This document shows positions 37,481-49,901 of a DNA stretch of 64,000 nucleotides, one piece after another. Positions within the stretch are counted from its first letter, which is position 1, and every line of letters starts with the position of its first letter. The notes beneath the pieces are model-generated. The model was not told the DNA's origin and made no database searches. It saw nothing but the letters and a program-made list of their open reading frames with translations. Location: positions 992,001-1,056,000 of the forward strand of contig JAVHNS010000009.1 of NCBI GenBank assembly GCA_036872755.1. The letters are read 5' to 3'. This stretch comes from Orbilia blumenaviensis. Lineage: Eukaryota > Ascomycota > Orbiliomycetes > Orbiliales > Orbiliaceae. Both the position numbers and the translations under genes were made by a program.

Positions 37481-40400
37481 ATGCCTGGTCTCATAGCTGA
37501 CGAGATGGCGCACGGCCACCGCCATTCTGTCTATTCTACTGCCTCCGGGGCGATGTCGACCAATCCACAGGCATCGGGCAACATCAACACGTCCTCGTTG
37601 ATTGCCTCCCTTCACAATGCATTCCAGGCAGGTTCATCCTTCCAGTTGGATGCGAGCACTAGTCTTGTCATGACTAGTGCCCTTGCCTCCTCCAGCGGGT
37701 CAAATGGCACCATGGGCACTAATATCGGTTCCTCTGGTGCTGATACCATCGACACCTCCCTCACTTCACGAGTATGGGAACATGCCCGTCGACGTGCTGA
37801 GGACCAATGTGTCGTCCTTGCGTAAGTACCTACATACACAAAAACGCATACCCCCTACCTACCCAATCGAACACCAACAGGACACTCTAATCCAGCTGAA
37901 TCTAACATTATTCTTCAACAGTTCCCTTTCTCCTGCATCGACTTCACCTGCACTTGCCCCTCTTCTAAATAGCTTTCCTCGTCCGCCAACAATTCTGGCC
38001 TCTACTTTGAACACTATTCGGCCATTCGTCACTGCACTTTCTCCCCTAGCTCCCCAAACTGCCCTTCACAATGGTCTCGTCGTGACTCATCACATTTCCC
38101 TCGACGGAGAGCCTGTTTCCTGCTCAATTGCCCTTACACCTGAAGGAATCGATACAGCCAGGGGTCTTACGCACATTCCAGCTCAAGTTGGCTACCGTGG
38201 TTTTGATGTGTTCTACTACCTTCTTTCATCTGCCTCTTCCCCTCAAGAACGTGAATACCTTTCTCTCCAATCACCCGACAAGTATGCCCTCCTTCGACGA
38301 TCTGGCACATATTTCCCACCAGCATGGCATCCGACTGCAGACGACGCTGCTGGTGCAGAAGATTTCCGACAAGGATTGAGAGAAATCGGTATCAAAGGAA
38401 GCTTGCTCAGAGGTGTTCTCTCCGTTCTCGCCGGTATCCTGAAGCTCGGAAACACCATAAGCGTTTTGACGCCTGATGATGAGGTAGAGGAAGTTTGTGA
38501 AGATGTTGCCGGACTTTTGGGCATCGATCCTCAAGTACTTGTTGATATGGGAGCTGAAGACCGTGAGAGATTTATTGGTACCACTTACGAAAATCTCGTC
38601 AGCTGGATCATCACTAAGGCAAACGCTGCTATGGAGGGTGAATTCAACGCCAAGAAGGAATCCGGCGATAGCAGCAATGGCGACACTGTTGCTATTTCCC
38701 TTGTTGAGATCCCTAACGAGGCTCAAGCAAAGGCCCTCTCGATGAGAATAGTTTTTGATGACGAAATGGGAATCAATGCTGAGATGAAAGATGACGGTCT
38801 GGATGTTGTTCCTGTTAACAGCGCGGTTCTCCGTGAAATGAAGCAGGCCATCCTTGACTTCGACGGAGACTCCTCCAAGCAACGTGAAAAGGAATACGAA
38901 AGAGATAGGAAGGAGGGCTTGATGGAAAAGATTGGCCGAGAAGTCGAATCTGAGGGTTTCTTGAAGCAAGTCCTACTCCCTGAAGAGAACGGTATCAAGT
39001 TCGAAAAGCTAGATGTTATGTCCGTTCTCTCAACCAGCCGAACCTGGTTCCACCTCTCCCTTAGCCCAAGCGATGGTACCTCTGCTCCCGAGCCTCGTGC
39101 CATGTCCCTCTCTACCCAGGCTGGCTGGGCTGCAGCCACTGTATCCCGACAGATCAGAGCCTGGAGATTGGTAGAATGGTCTAACCGTAGGAGTAAGCGT
39201 CTCGACTTCACTGCAGACTTTGACTTCGACGAAATCTACCAAAGATACAACATGCTCGGCTGTCTCTCAGGCCGTGATGGTGTTGAGACCTGGGTTATTG
39301 AAAAGGGGTGGAGCAATGGTGAGGCTGTTGTTGGTAAGGAAAGAGTCTGGATGAGCGAATCCGCCTGGTGGCAAGTCGAGTCAATGCTCGATATTAGACC
39401 CGGAATGGGGATGGGAGCAATGGGACCTGGGTTCGCTGAGACCCCCGGATCCTTCAACGCTCTCTCTCGCAACAACAGCGGTTTCTTCCCACCCATGGGA
39501 TCTAACGGACTTATGGGACAGGGCGAAAGCCGTGACAACTTGCTCACCAGCGTTGCTTCGCAAAGTGGTGATAACCCGGCAACCGGCCTTATCAACAGAC
39601 CAATGTCTATGGCCCCCCCTCGTGCTCTCGGCGCCGCTAAGGGTGAAAAGGAACTCGATGCCGAATACAACCCGGAGGTCCTCAAAGACGAAGAAGTGGG
39701 GAAGAAGACCAAGATCCAAAAGGCGCCTCGAACACTTGGTCGTCGTGCCTGGGTCGCCTTCGTCTGGGCTATGACTTTTTGGATTCCCTCTATCTTGCTC
39801 CGTTACGTTGGCCGCATGCGGAGACCAGATGTTCGATTTGCCTGGAGAGAGAAACTCGTTCTTTTCTTCTTGATCTTGGTTGCAAACGGTGCTCTAGTCT
39901 TCTACATCGTTGGTCTCGCTGATATTGTCTGTCCTGAATCCAAAAATACTTTCAACGCGCAAGAAGTTGGTTACCATACAGACGAAAATGATTTCTGGGT
40001 TTCAATCAATGGCACGGTTTATGACATCTCGAAATTCTGGCGTATTGATCACAGCGACACCGATACACCAGTTCTCGGTGCCACCATGAAGGCAATCGCT
40101 GGACAAGATCTTACCCCATATTTCCAGATGCCCCTAACTGTTGCCTGCCCGGGAGTAGTTGACGATGACACAGTGTACCTTCGATTCAACAAGACTGGCG
40201 CCATTGAACAACCTACCGTTGAGCATCTTATCGGGAACAGACAACCTGATAGGCGATCCAAGCTTTACAACAAGAACTGGTACCAGGACCGCTTTAAGCC
40301 CAAGATCAAGGAGTTCTACAAGGGCCGTTTGGTCTATGAAAAGGAAGATATTGCCAAGGAAGGTTTGAAGTACTCTCGTATGTGGTTCATTCTCGACGGA

Positions 40401-42910
40401 CATATCTACGATCTTACGAATTACTTCTACTCCCAAAAGTTGATTGGCGACCGGTACTTCAATTTCTTCAACGAAACCTTCACCGACATTGTTCAAGCCA
40501 ACCCTGGTGGCGATATCTCTACTCTCTTCCGAGACTCGCTCGGCCCAAATCGTCAGCGCAACTACCGCAACTGCTTAGATAACGCATTCCACGTTGGGAC
40601 CATCGACGTTAGGGGCTCCGCCAGGTGCAAGGTTCAAGGCTACATTTTGCTCTCCATGGCTGTTGTTCTCTGTACTGTCATTGGTATCAAGTTTCTTGCC
40701 GCCCTCCAGCTTGGAGGAAAGAAGTCCCCCGCTATGCAAGACAAGTTCGTTATTTGTCAGATCCCCGCATATACCGAAGGCGAAGACTCCCTACGAAAGG
40801 CCATAGACTCCCTAACCGCCCTGAATTACGAGAATAAGCGTAAGCTCCTTTTCATCATTTGCGACGGAATGGTTATCGGTGGCGGAAACGACCAACCTAC
40901 ACCCCAGCTCGTCCTTGATATTCTCGGTGTCGACCCCAGTGTCAACCCACCAGCCCTCCCCTTTAAGAGCGTTGGTGAAGGTGCTAAGCAACTCAACTAC
41001 GGCAAAGTCTACTCTGGTTTGTATGAATACGAAGGCCGTGTTGTCCCTTACATCGTCGTCGTCAAAGTCGGCAAGGAGTCCGAGGCCTCCAAGCCTGGTA
41101 ACCGTGGTAAGCGTGACTCGCAGGTTCTTCTTATGGACTTCTTGAACAAGGTTCACCACCGCACTCCCATGTCTCCGCTCCAGCTTGAACTCTTCCACCA
41201 AATTAACAACGTCATTGGTGTGGACCCCGAACTTTATGAGTACTTGCTCATGGTTGATGCCGATACCTGCGTCCGTGAGGACTCGTTGAACCGTTTGATT
41301 TCTGCTTGTGCCAATAACGCCAAAATTGCCGGTATCTGTGGTGAAACTTCCTTGGAAAACGAAGAACAGAGTTGGTGGACTATGATCCAGGTTTACGAAT
41401 ACTATATTTCCCATCATCTTGCCAAGTCTTTCGAATCTCTCTTCGGATCCGTTACCTGTCTTCCCGGATGGTAAGTCAAAACCTAGCCCACGGCGTTGCT
41501 GAGCAAAATGCTAACAAGATATATAGTTTCTGCATGTACCGTCTTCGAACTGCTGACAAGGGTCGCCCACTTATCATCTCGAGCAAAGTCATTGACGAGT
41601 ACTCTGATGGCAATGTTGACACCCTCCACAAGAAGAATCTTCTCTCTCTCGGTGAGGATCGTTTCTTGACCACCCTGATGACCAAGCATTTCCCACACAT
41701 GAGCTTCAAATTTATTCCCGATGCCTATGCTCTCACTGCCGCCCCCGAAACCTGGAGCGTCTTGCTTTCCCAGAGACGTCGTTGGATTAACTCTACCATC
41801 CACAACTTGGTTGAGTTGATGTGGCTTAAGGACATGTGTGGTTTCTGTTTGTTCTCCATGAGATTCATCGTGTTTATCGATCTTGCTGGTAAGAGCTGTT
41901 CTCCTTCAAACTTAAAAGTATATAAACTAACGTAAGCCATAGGTACCGTCTTGCTTCCATCTACCTGTGCCTACATTGCCTACCTCATCTACCAGGCTGC
42001 AAACCCAACTGGTCAATTCCCCCAGATTGCCCTTATCATGATTGGTATTGTCTACGGTCTCCAAGCCCTCATCTTCTTGATCAAGCGTCAATGGCAGCAC
42101 ATCGGATGGATGATCATCTACATTCTTGCATATCCAGTCTATTCCTTCATTCTGCCCATGTACTCTTTCTGGAAACAAGACGACTTCTCGTGGGGTTCTA
42201 CACGTATCGTCGTTGGCGAATCTGGTGACAAGAAAATCGTTGCCGTCGAAGAAGAAGAGTTTGACCCCGCATCCATCCCACTCCAAACCTGGGATGACTA
42301 TGCCGCCCAGAACAACCTCCCAGGCCGAAGAGTCGTCACCCATGTTGAAAAGTACTATGATGACGCTGGTGGCCACGGCAATGGATACGAGATGGATGAC
42401 ATGCAGAGCGTTTACTCTTCTGTCAAACCTGCTAGCACTCTTCATTTCGGCGGTGGAAACCCATACTTAGCACCACACCCACACAGCCCATCACCACTCG
42501 GCAGAAACTCTGTCCGCCAGAGCTCCTACTCCAATTTTAATAGAAGCGCAAGTCCGAGCCGGGCGATGAGCCAAGCTGGTGATTACTGGGCCGAGACACA
42601 CGGCGGTAATGGACGCAGCGAGGGTAACCTTCTGTCGCCACAACCAAGCCCTGGATTCCAGAGGGCTCTCAGCGGATATGCTGGGTCGCGGCCAGCAAGT
42701 AGTGTGCTTGACTTCCAGAGGGGCCTTCAAGGACCTGATGACGCTACTATCATGTCCGTCGTGAGGGACTGTCTAAATGCGGTCGACTTAGATACCGTAA
42801 CCAAGAAGCAAGTCAGGGCACTCGTGGAGCAGAGACTACAAACTGAGTTGACAGGAGAAAGGAGGAAGTTTTTGGATTCGCAGATTGATATTCAGCTCGC
42901 ACAGATGTGA
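37481..42910 (+). CDS. csmB: Chitin synthase with degenerate myosin-like head (class VII type)
   Basis: Four exons: 37481-37821, 37922-41470, 41527-41888 and 41943-42910, giving 1739 residues. The head starts with a Ser/Thr-rich leader. At the point where the class V partner has GESGSGKT this protein reads VLASLSPAS, so the ATP-binding P-loop is absent. The centre has TM helices around [17 protein letters not shown], cytochrome-b5-like segments and KFLAALQLG. The catalytic domain carries CDGM, DAD (1226-1228), QVYEY (1270-1274), EDRFL (1340-1344) and QRRRW (1379-1383). Membrane helices and a Ser/Pro-rich linker follow, then a DEK-C-like tail ([18 protein letters not shown]). It is known as CsmB in A. 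nidulans, encoded beside csmA and divergent from it, with overlapping roles in hyphal tip wall integrity. The class label VI or VII varies between authors. Confidence 0.94.
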
Positions 42911-43786
42911 AAGACTGAAATGTGATATATATACATAGTTTTTCTTGTTTTGTAGCTTGTGATTGTTTTGTTCTGCGTCTTCGTTTTTCTTTCTTTGTTG
43001 CTTGGAACAAAAAAAAGAGCCTGTGAATTTGCATATTGTTGGGAGTTTTTCTTGTTTCCCTTTATTATATACTACCACCCTATTATTTTATTATTAGTAC
43101 TTCCGCTCCCTTTTTTTACTTTAAAAATTATTTGTTCAACGCTCTATGCTTTCGCTCTTTCTCATCCACTTGCGTGTATCTTAACTCTGGTTTGGCGGAT
43201 ATGGTTGGCGGATAATTGGTTAACCTTTTTTTTCATCTTGAGTTGATCGATCCCCTAATATTTGGCAATGGTGGTTTTGTGATGACTGGTTAACCTCTTT
43301 AAAATATTATATTTTCGTTTCTAGAGTTCCGAGGTAAAACAGTAGGCTCTCCTACAATTATATTAGTATGCTGTGATGGACGTAGGAGTATATGTACACC
43401 TTATTTTCTGTAAATTTAAAGCCCAACTTAATTTTTATATACTCCTCCAGTCGATACGCAATTACAAAGAGGTGCATATGTTTTGAAAACCCTTCAAGAA
43501 AGAATTATATAATTCCGTTGGATTCAGAGATAAAGGATTAGTCTGCGACATACGGCACTTCACAAATCAAGCGTTCCAATGTTACTCCGTAGGTTTCAGT
43601 GGATATCTAATAGATTTATATACAAGATATCAATTTTAACGGGTTTGTATAATTATTTTATTTGTTTTTTTTTTTTTTAAAAAAAAAAAAATTTATACAT
43701 TCCGCTAAAAGATATAGTTTCGGAGGTGTATAAACATATATGACTCCGAATTAAGGGCCAAAATATAACTTCTATAAGAAACCAAC
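42911..43786. other. Convergent 3' region with T14A13 palindrome
   Basis: No gene. It lies between two genes transcribed toward each other. It is AT-rich and includes T14 directly followed by A13 at 43665-43691, a perfect inverted repeat that could fold as a simple hairpin in either transcript. Confidence 0.55.
43665..43691. repeat. T14A13 perfect inverted repeat
   Basis: Fourteen T directly followed by thirteen A, between two convergent genes. Confidence 0.9.
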
Positions 43787-44276
43787 TTATAGATCTCCTG
43801 CTAGCCTCGTAACCTCATCTTTTGTAACCTGGCTAACTCTTCCGGCGTTCTTTAGGACTCTATATACCAAAGAAAGAAAAAAAAGCAGTATATTAGCATT
43901 AATACAACACTACCAATATATAAACCAAGAAGGGGGGGGAAGAAAAAAAAAAAAACATACTTTCCCAACAAATGCTCCACCGTCTGACCAGGATCCGTAA
44001 TCGCAATTCCCTGAGAGGTCTTAATCCTAGCAACCTGGAATGCTAAAAAGAATTTTGGGGCCTTAATGGCTAGGTTACCGCCTATGCTGCGTACTGCGGC
44101 TTCTTGTGCGAGGTAGGTGTTTAGACGGTTTGTGAATAGTGTTAAGGATGCCGAGGATGGTGGAGAGGGGGTTGTGAAGGTTGTTAGGGCGACTGTTAGA
44201 CGGGGGGTTTTTTGTTAGTTGTTTTCTATTTTATTTCTATATTTTTTTTATTCTTTTTACTTCGCTTGTGGAGGAT

Positions 44277-44309
<33 letters not shown>

Positions 44310-45083
44310 TTCAACACTGGAGGGTGGGGGGAAGGGTTGATGTGATGGGAAGGGGGGAGGGTATGGAACGGATTGTGGATATGAATTATGGAATGGGTTT
44401 TGTGCGGAGATCTGGGTATATACGGGATGTGAAGGGTCTGGTGGGGCTGTATAGTGTAGGGCCCGGAGTTGAGAAAGGGGGGAGGAAGATAGGGAGGGGA
44501 TTGGGCCAATCTTAAGAGTTAATCAATGAGTCTCGAGTCCAATCGACTAATTTACGAGATAGGCATTTCGTATAAACGCTCAAGTAGTTAAGTTTCCATA
44601 GGACTGTCAACCTAGAACCCGTAGTCAGCTGTTAACATTGAGGGGGGGAGGCAGGAAGAACGGAATATATGGGCTTCTCAAGAGTATCGGTCAAAACTCG
44701 GACTCGTAAATTCCACAAGATATAAGAATGTGGTTTCGGGGACGGGGAATATATATAAACTTATCATGGGACTTTAGGGGCGTGGGAAGTTAAGAAAAGA
44801 AAAAAAAAAAGTACGAACAATCTAAGGGTAATAGATCACTATCTTCAAAATTTATGGAAGAGAACCTGACACCTCCTGAGATAGTATCTGGGATGTTTTG
44901 TAGCGGACGGACTGAGGCATCGCAGGTGACGGTTGACGCGAGGGCATTGGCTATCTGTGAGGTTTCGCCAGGTAGGGGGGTAGAGCCTATGACGAAGCAG
45001 GGTGATTGACGGCGGGAGATGAGGGGAATGGATAGGGAGAAGGGGAGAAGGGTGAGGGCTGTGAGGAGGGTTGGGATATGCAT
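43787..45083 (-). CDS. Small secreted protein, hypothetical family
   Basis: Three exons, 44819-45083, 43961-44192 and 43787-43859, give 189 residues. Residues 1-19 are a classic signal peptide (MHIPTLLTALTLLPFSLSIP), followed by a possible ISRR processing site. The mature part has only two Cys (SPCFVIG and TVTCDAS), which could form one disulfide. The conserved-looking segments TYLAQEAAVRSIGGNLAIK and KAPKFFLAFQVARIKTSQG follow, then ITDPGQTVEHLLGKVLKNAG completed across the last splice. Intron 1 is 626 nt, with a GTTCGT donor and a CTAACAG acceptor, and contains an A/T homopolymer block (T28 on the plus strand at 44278-44305). Intron 2 is about 101 nt. I recall similar unnamed fungal secreted proteins but cannot name a family. 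It diverges from CTF18. Confidence 0.68.
44278..44305 (+). repeat. T28 homopolymer inside an intron
   Basis: Lies within the 626-nt first intron of the minus-strand secreted-protein gene, where it reads as poly(A). Confidence 0.85.
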
Positions 45084-46254
45084 TTTGGAGAAGGGAGGGT
45101 TGATATGTATCGGGAGGAGTGTTAGGAGAGGGATTGAAGGGTTTGGATTATGATAGATTATGAATTACGGAGTATGAAGCGGGATATATGGAGTGAAGAG
45201 GAGATGATATTGAAGGAAGAAAGGATGATTTATAGGGATGTGATTAAATGTGAGTGTGAATATAAGGAATAATTATAAAAATGAAGACGAGGAAGAGAAT
45301 GCGGGGAAAGAGGGTTGGCTGCTCAACAGCGAAGAAATGAATGTTAAATGTCAAATACCGTCCTGGCGACTCGCGCTGAAGAAGAAATAGAAAACCATAA
45401 AACTGAACAGCGGGTACTCAATATATTTATATTCCTTCATGAGGAGTTCTGTTCGAGACAATGTAGTAGTGGTAGCACCATTCCTGCTACCTAGTAGTGG
45501 AGCCGAAGAAAAGTCGAAACATTCGTATTCAGCGTGAATTGACGAAACATGTTACAACCTGACAGAACCTTACCCACTAGCGCCGGGCCCACGGTTCTAG
45601 TGTATTGCGAAGTTGTATGAAACTAATTCTGGAATATGGGAAAGCTTAAATATTGGCCCCGTTAAGAATTGCAAGAATAACTTTTTTGTAAATGGTGGGA
45701 TATATCAGAAGTGAGGAAAAGTGGGTCCGGTTCAAGCCGGTTCCAAGGAGGCGAGCTTGAACAGTTTGTGTTGGAAATGGCTACCCCTTGTTGCAGATTT
45801 GGCAGGGTCCTTTTGTGGTGCCGCGGTTAAATTGTCAATGTTCATTGAAAGTTCTCGGAATCTGGAAATATGGTAGCAAAAAATAGCAAAAAAACCTTAA
45901 AGTATTAAAGGTAATCGGCCGTACTTTGATTTACCTTTTTTTTTTTTGGCTATTTTTATTGTTAGCAAGTCGTTTCTGACATTAGCGTTATGAAGATGGG
46001 GTTGCATGGCCCAATAGGGAGCTCGACGTCTACCCAGAGCACCTGGCCTAGCAGAAGCGAGCGCGCTACTTCGCGTTGGTGTTTTCGCCGCTGCGCGTAA
46101 AGTGGTCCCCTCCAAACATGTTTAAACATACTCCCAGCTAGTAGACTACCAGCTAAGCAGGCAGCTATATCGATATCAACCGCCATCATTCACAAATTAT
46201 CAACTATGTCATAGCTCTCCAGGCTCTCCAGCTCAGGTAGCAACCCAATTGCAA
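45084..46254. promoter_or_regulatory. Divergent promoter region, secreted protein / CTF18
   Basis: About 1.2 kb between two divergent start codons. It is purine-rich near the secreted-protein start and otherwise unremarkable. Minus frames around 45897-46189 are short and not supported. Confidence 0.5.
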
Positions 46255-49200
46255 ATGAGCACGAACATCCCTTCCGACTTTTCCCTTTCCTCCTTCAACA
46301 TTGACTCCGAGCCTCAGATCTTAGACGAGTTTGAACTCGACGATATACCCGAAGAAGACGAGCTGTATGCTCTAGAAGAACAACAGGCAGCTGAAAATAC
46401 TCGATTGGAACTACAGCGTAGCGAGGATACCCGTGAGGCTATTGAGGATACAGTCCGAGAGCGACAGGAGCGGCTGAATAGGGAGGGAGTGGTTATTCAG
46501 CACACTGTGCCCAAGGGTGTTAGTTTGGGGTTTAGAAGTGATTTTGACTACCCTGGTAGGCCCGTACTTTTGATAAGGATAATATCAAACTTGGATATTT
46601 AACGTTTATAGACGGTTCACCTAAGCTAACACTGACCGATTTTTTTTATTTTTTTTTTTTGAATTGGCGATATAGAGTCGCCATCTAAGAGATACGCTCA
46701 AGAGGTTCTGGTCGATCGCTCGCAATTTACAGATATATCATTCCATCCAAGCTCACAGGGAGCGCAAATACTACCTTCTTCGCCACCGTTTGCCGTTGCC
46801 CCTTCTTCACCGCCTGGGCAGCGAGACGCCGAGGAAATGGAGGAAAACCCATTTTCGATAGAGGAAGCTGAGGAAAGCAACCCATTCAATATGCAAGAGG
46901 CTGTCACAAATCCACCCGATAATGGGGATAGCCAATCGAGTAATCCGTTTAGTATGGAGGATGAAACCAGCAATCCCTTCACAATGCAACAGGATGCGAG
47001 TAAAAATACTGTGGAGGAGAGCATATACGACCAGGCGTACTCAAATCCTTTCGACATGGAAGACGTACCGACACCCCGTCTTCACCCCAAAACTGGCATT
47101 TCTTCAAAGCTGATTGAGAAGGAAAACCAAGACCCACGGGCCTCGGAAGAACTTACGGGAGGCATGCCATTCACCCTCGAAGATCCAGCCACAATGTCCA
47201 TTTATGCGGCCCCACCATCCCATATTCGCCAGTCCCTCCCCCAACCCACACAACCAAAGCCAAACGCCTATACCCGTGTAAAAGTCATATCCTCCACTGG
47301 AGAAGTAATTCATCTTTTACAACATCCTCCAAACCGCCTGAAGATCTACCGCGACTCACTAGTAAACTCTCACGAATCAGAAAAGGAACGGAATGCCTCC
47401 CTTCCTCGGTCTGAACGAAAATACTATGGAGTGGACATCTTCCATCTAAAAGAGTGTATCAAATCCGAAGCTGAAAGTGCAAGACTACAAGCTGAAGCAG
47501 ACGCCGCGGCCCGAGAGCTGGCCAGTAAAGTCCAGTCGCTGGCCATAACGAATTCCACTGTTGCCACAAATATCAGCAGCTCTGATAAAAAGAGTCGGAA
47601 ATTATTATGGACGGAGAAATACCGTGCTAAGAGATTCACAGATCTTCTAGGAGACGAAAGAACCCATCGCCATATACTAAGATGGCTGAAAGGGTGGGAT
47701 CCAATTGTCTTTGGAGCCGCGGCGGGGAAGAAGAATGACAACTCGATGTTGAGCGATGAGCAAAAGAGTAGAAGGATATTACTTGTCACCGGACCTCCAG
47801 GGCTCGGGAAAACGACAATGGCGCATGTTCTTGCCAGACAAGCGGGGTACGAGCCGTTAGAAATCAATGCGTCGGACGACCGGACAGCTGGCGTGGTCAG
47901 GAATCGAATCAAGGACGTCGTCGGGACAAATACAGTTCACATGGGGGATGCCAAACGTGGGAAACCGGTTTGTGTGGTTATCGACGAAATCGACGGTGTT
48001 ACCGGAGATGGTGCTGGTGAAGGTGGATTTATTAAGGCGTTGGTAGATCTAATTGAGCAGGACAAACGGAACTCGGGGGACCCTGACACTCAAATTACGA
48101 AGAAGAAAGGAGGGAAGAAAGGCGAGAAGTTTAAGTTCTTGCGGCCTATCATTGCAGTTTGCAATGACCTTTACGCGCCAAGTTTGAAATCTTTGAGGCC
48201 ATTGTGCGAAGTTGTTTATACGAGGAGGCCACCATTGGGGCTAGTGCTTGGGAGGTTGAAAGAAATTTTCGATAGGGAGGGCATTGAGGGCGATACAGAT
48301 GCTATTAGGAGGCTCGTAGAGTTGGAAGGCGGGAACGGCAATATTAGTTCAGCCGATTTCATGGCTGAGTGGTCAGGGGATGTCAGAGGAGTCATGGTTG
48401 CCGGAGAATGGATTTGTGGAAGACTATTAAGCGCGGCGGCAAAGGAGAAACTCAAAGAGGCAGCGAAACCACCACTAGGGAAAGGAAAAGAAAAGGGACT
48501 GCCAAAGATCCGAATGACCAAAAAATGGGTCGAGGAAGAATTCTCAAACGGGGGCGGACTGGGTGCCAACGACGGGGCTTCAAGCGGCGGCCGTGGTAAT
48601 GGCGTCAGAGAAGTAGTCGAGCGCGTATTCCTCGAAGACGATACCTCCTCCGGCTACGTCTCCTCTGGCTCGAAGGCCCAACCGATCCTCCCTTCCACAT
48701 CAGCGAAATCTCGAACAATTCAAAAACTCCGAAATCTCATCGAAGCATCTGGTGAATTCGACAAAATCATGACTGATTGCTTTGCGAAATACCCCACTCA
48801 CCCGTTCCACGATGACTCTACGCTCACGAAACCCAACAAAGCATATGAATGGATATTCATGCATGACTTGTTGAACAGTAGGGTCTTCGGTGGAACTCAA
48901 GATTATGAACTTACCCCATATCTAAGTACGCCTTTGCTCGGGTTGCATACACTATTCGCTACACCCGCAGCAACAACCTTAAAGGGAAGGAGGGCGTTCG
49001 GGAAGAAAGGGGCAAATAATGCGGACGATGAAGAAGAAATATCACCGTTTTCAGGTACAAAGGCGGACTTCGAAATGAGAGAGGCGCAAAAAGCAACAAT
49101 GAGTACTTTGAGCCAGTTGGTTGGAGTGCTTCCTTACGATCTTATAAGAGGTTTCAAACCTATCGAAACAGTGGCATACGAACTAGCACCATGGTTGATA

Positions 49201-49901
49201 CAGATTATTCAGCCGAAGGTGAATCCTGTATTGGTCGGCGGGAAAGATGGGCCTGGTGTAGCTAGTGTCAGAAGAGAAGTTGAAAAGAAAATGGTGGAGA
49301 GGGCGGTTGAGGTTTTGGCGGAGTGTAACGTTGGATTTGAGAAATTGAGGGTTGAAGGGGATAGTATGGGTAGGGGTGGTGGATGGGTGTTTAGGATGGA
49401 GCCGTAAGTTATATCATGCACCTATTTTCTACGAACATCTTCATTTCTAACTTGGGGGACTTGCATAGGCCGTTTGATGCTCTCTCGAATTACAAAACAT
49501 TCACACAGGATGCGCCGACTGTGACTACCCGTTTTGCGGTGCGGCAGGTTCTTGACCAGGAACTGCGGAAATTTACTGTATTACAGCAGGAAAGACTTCG
49601 TCAAGAACGATTCGCAGCTGCAAATCCCGGGGTAGATATCGGATTATCGGCTGCTACAAGGCAGAAGGAAAAAGAGAAAGAGAAAGAACTGAAGAAGAAC
49701 GCCGCCGCGGGCGTTAAGCGGGATTTCTTTGGTAGAGTCGTAGCTGAAGAAGATGGCGCGGAGGGTGATGGAGGGAGGAGTAAAAAGAGGAAAGTTGTAA
49801 GTGCTAGCGAGGGAGCGAAAATTTGGTGTAGTTTCAGGGAAGGGTTCAGCAACGCTGTTAAGAAACCAATTACTTGGGATGAGCTTATGGCGGGACTTTG
49901 A
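46255..49901 (+). CDS. CTF18: Chromosome transmission fidelity protein 18, clamp-loader large subunit
   Basis: Three exons, 46255-46555, 46676-49403 and 49469-49901, with introns of 120 and 65 nt; the product is 1153 residues. The ATG at 46255 is the only good start. The N-terminal ~270 residues are acidic and disordered and carry a run of NPF-type repeats (158-270). The AAA+ clamp-loader core has WTEKYRAKRFTDLLGDE, Walker A GPPGLGKT (about 473-480), the EINASDDRT box and Walker B VIDEIDG (about 535-541). The C-terminus ends with SFREGFSNAVKKPITWDEL, matching the conserved Ctf18 tail. In yeast that tail binds Ctf8 and Dcc1 and links the loader to DNA polymerase epsilon. The protein loads PCNA at replication forks and supports sister-chromatid cohesion. 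It is longer than the yeast protein mainly because of the N-terminus and inserts. Confidence 0.93.

Noticed and set aside
38271..38969. 232-codon antisense frame within the csmB-type gene
   Set aside because: Opposite to a long coding exon with clear domains; composition follows the complement of the real frame.
40812..41417. 201-codon antisense frame over the chitin synthase catalytic domain
   Set aside because: Antisense to highly conserved catalytic sequence; no start context or family match.
45720..45760. GGTTCAAGCC resembling a tRNA B-box
   Set aside because: No matching A-box, acceptor stem or anticodon arm could be paired around it.
47424..47912. 162-codon minus frame in CTF18
   Set aside because: Antisense to the AAA+ core of CTF18.
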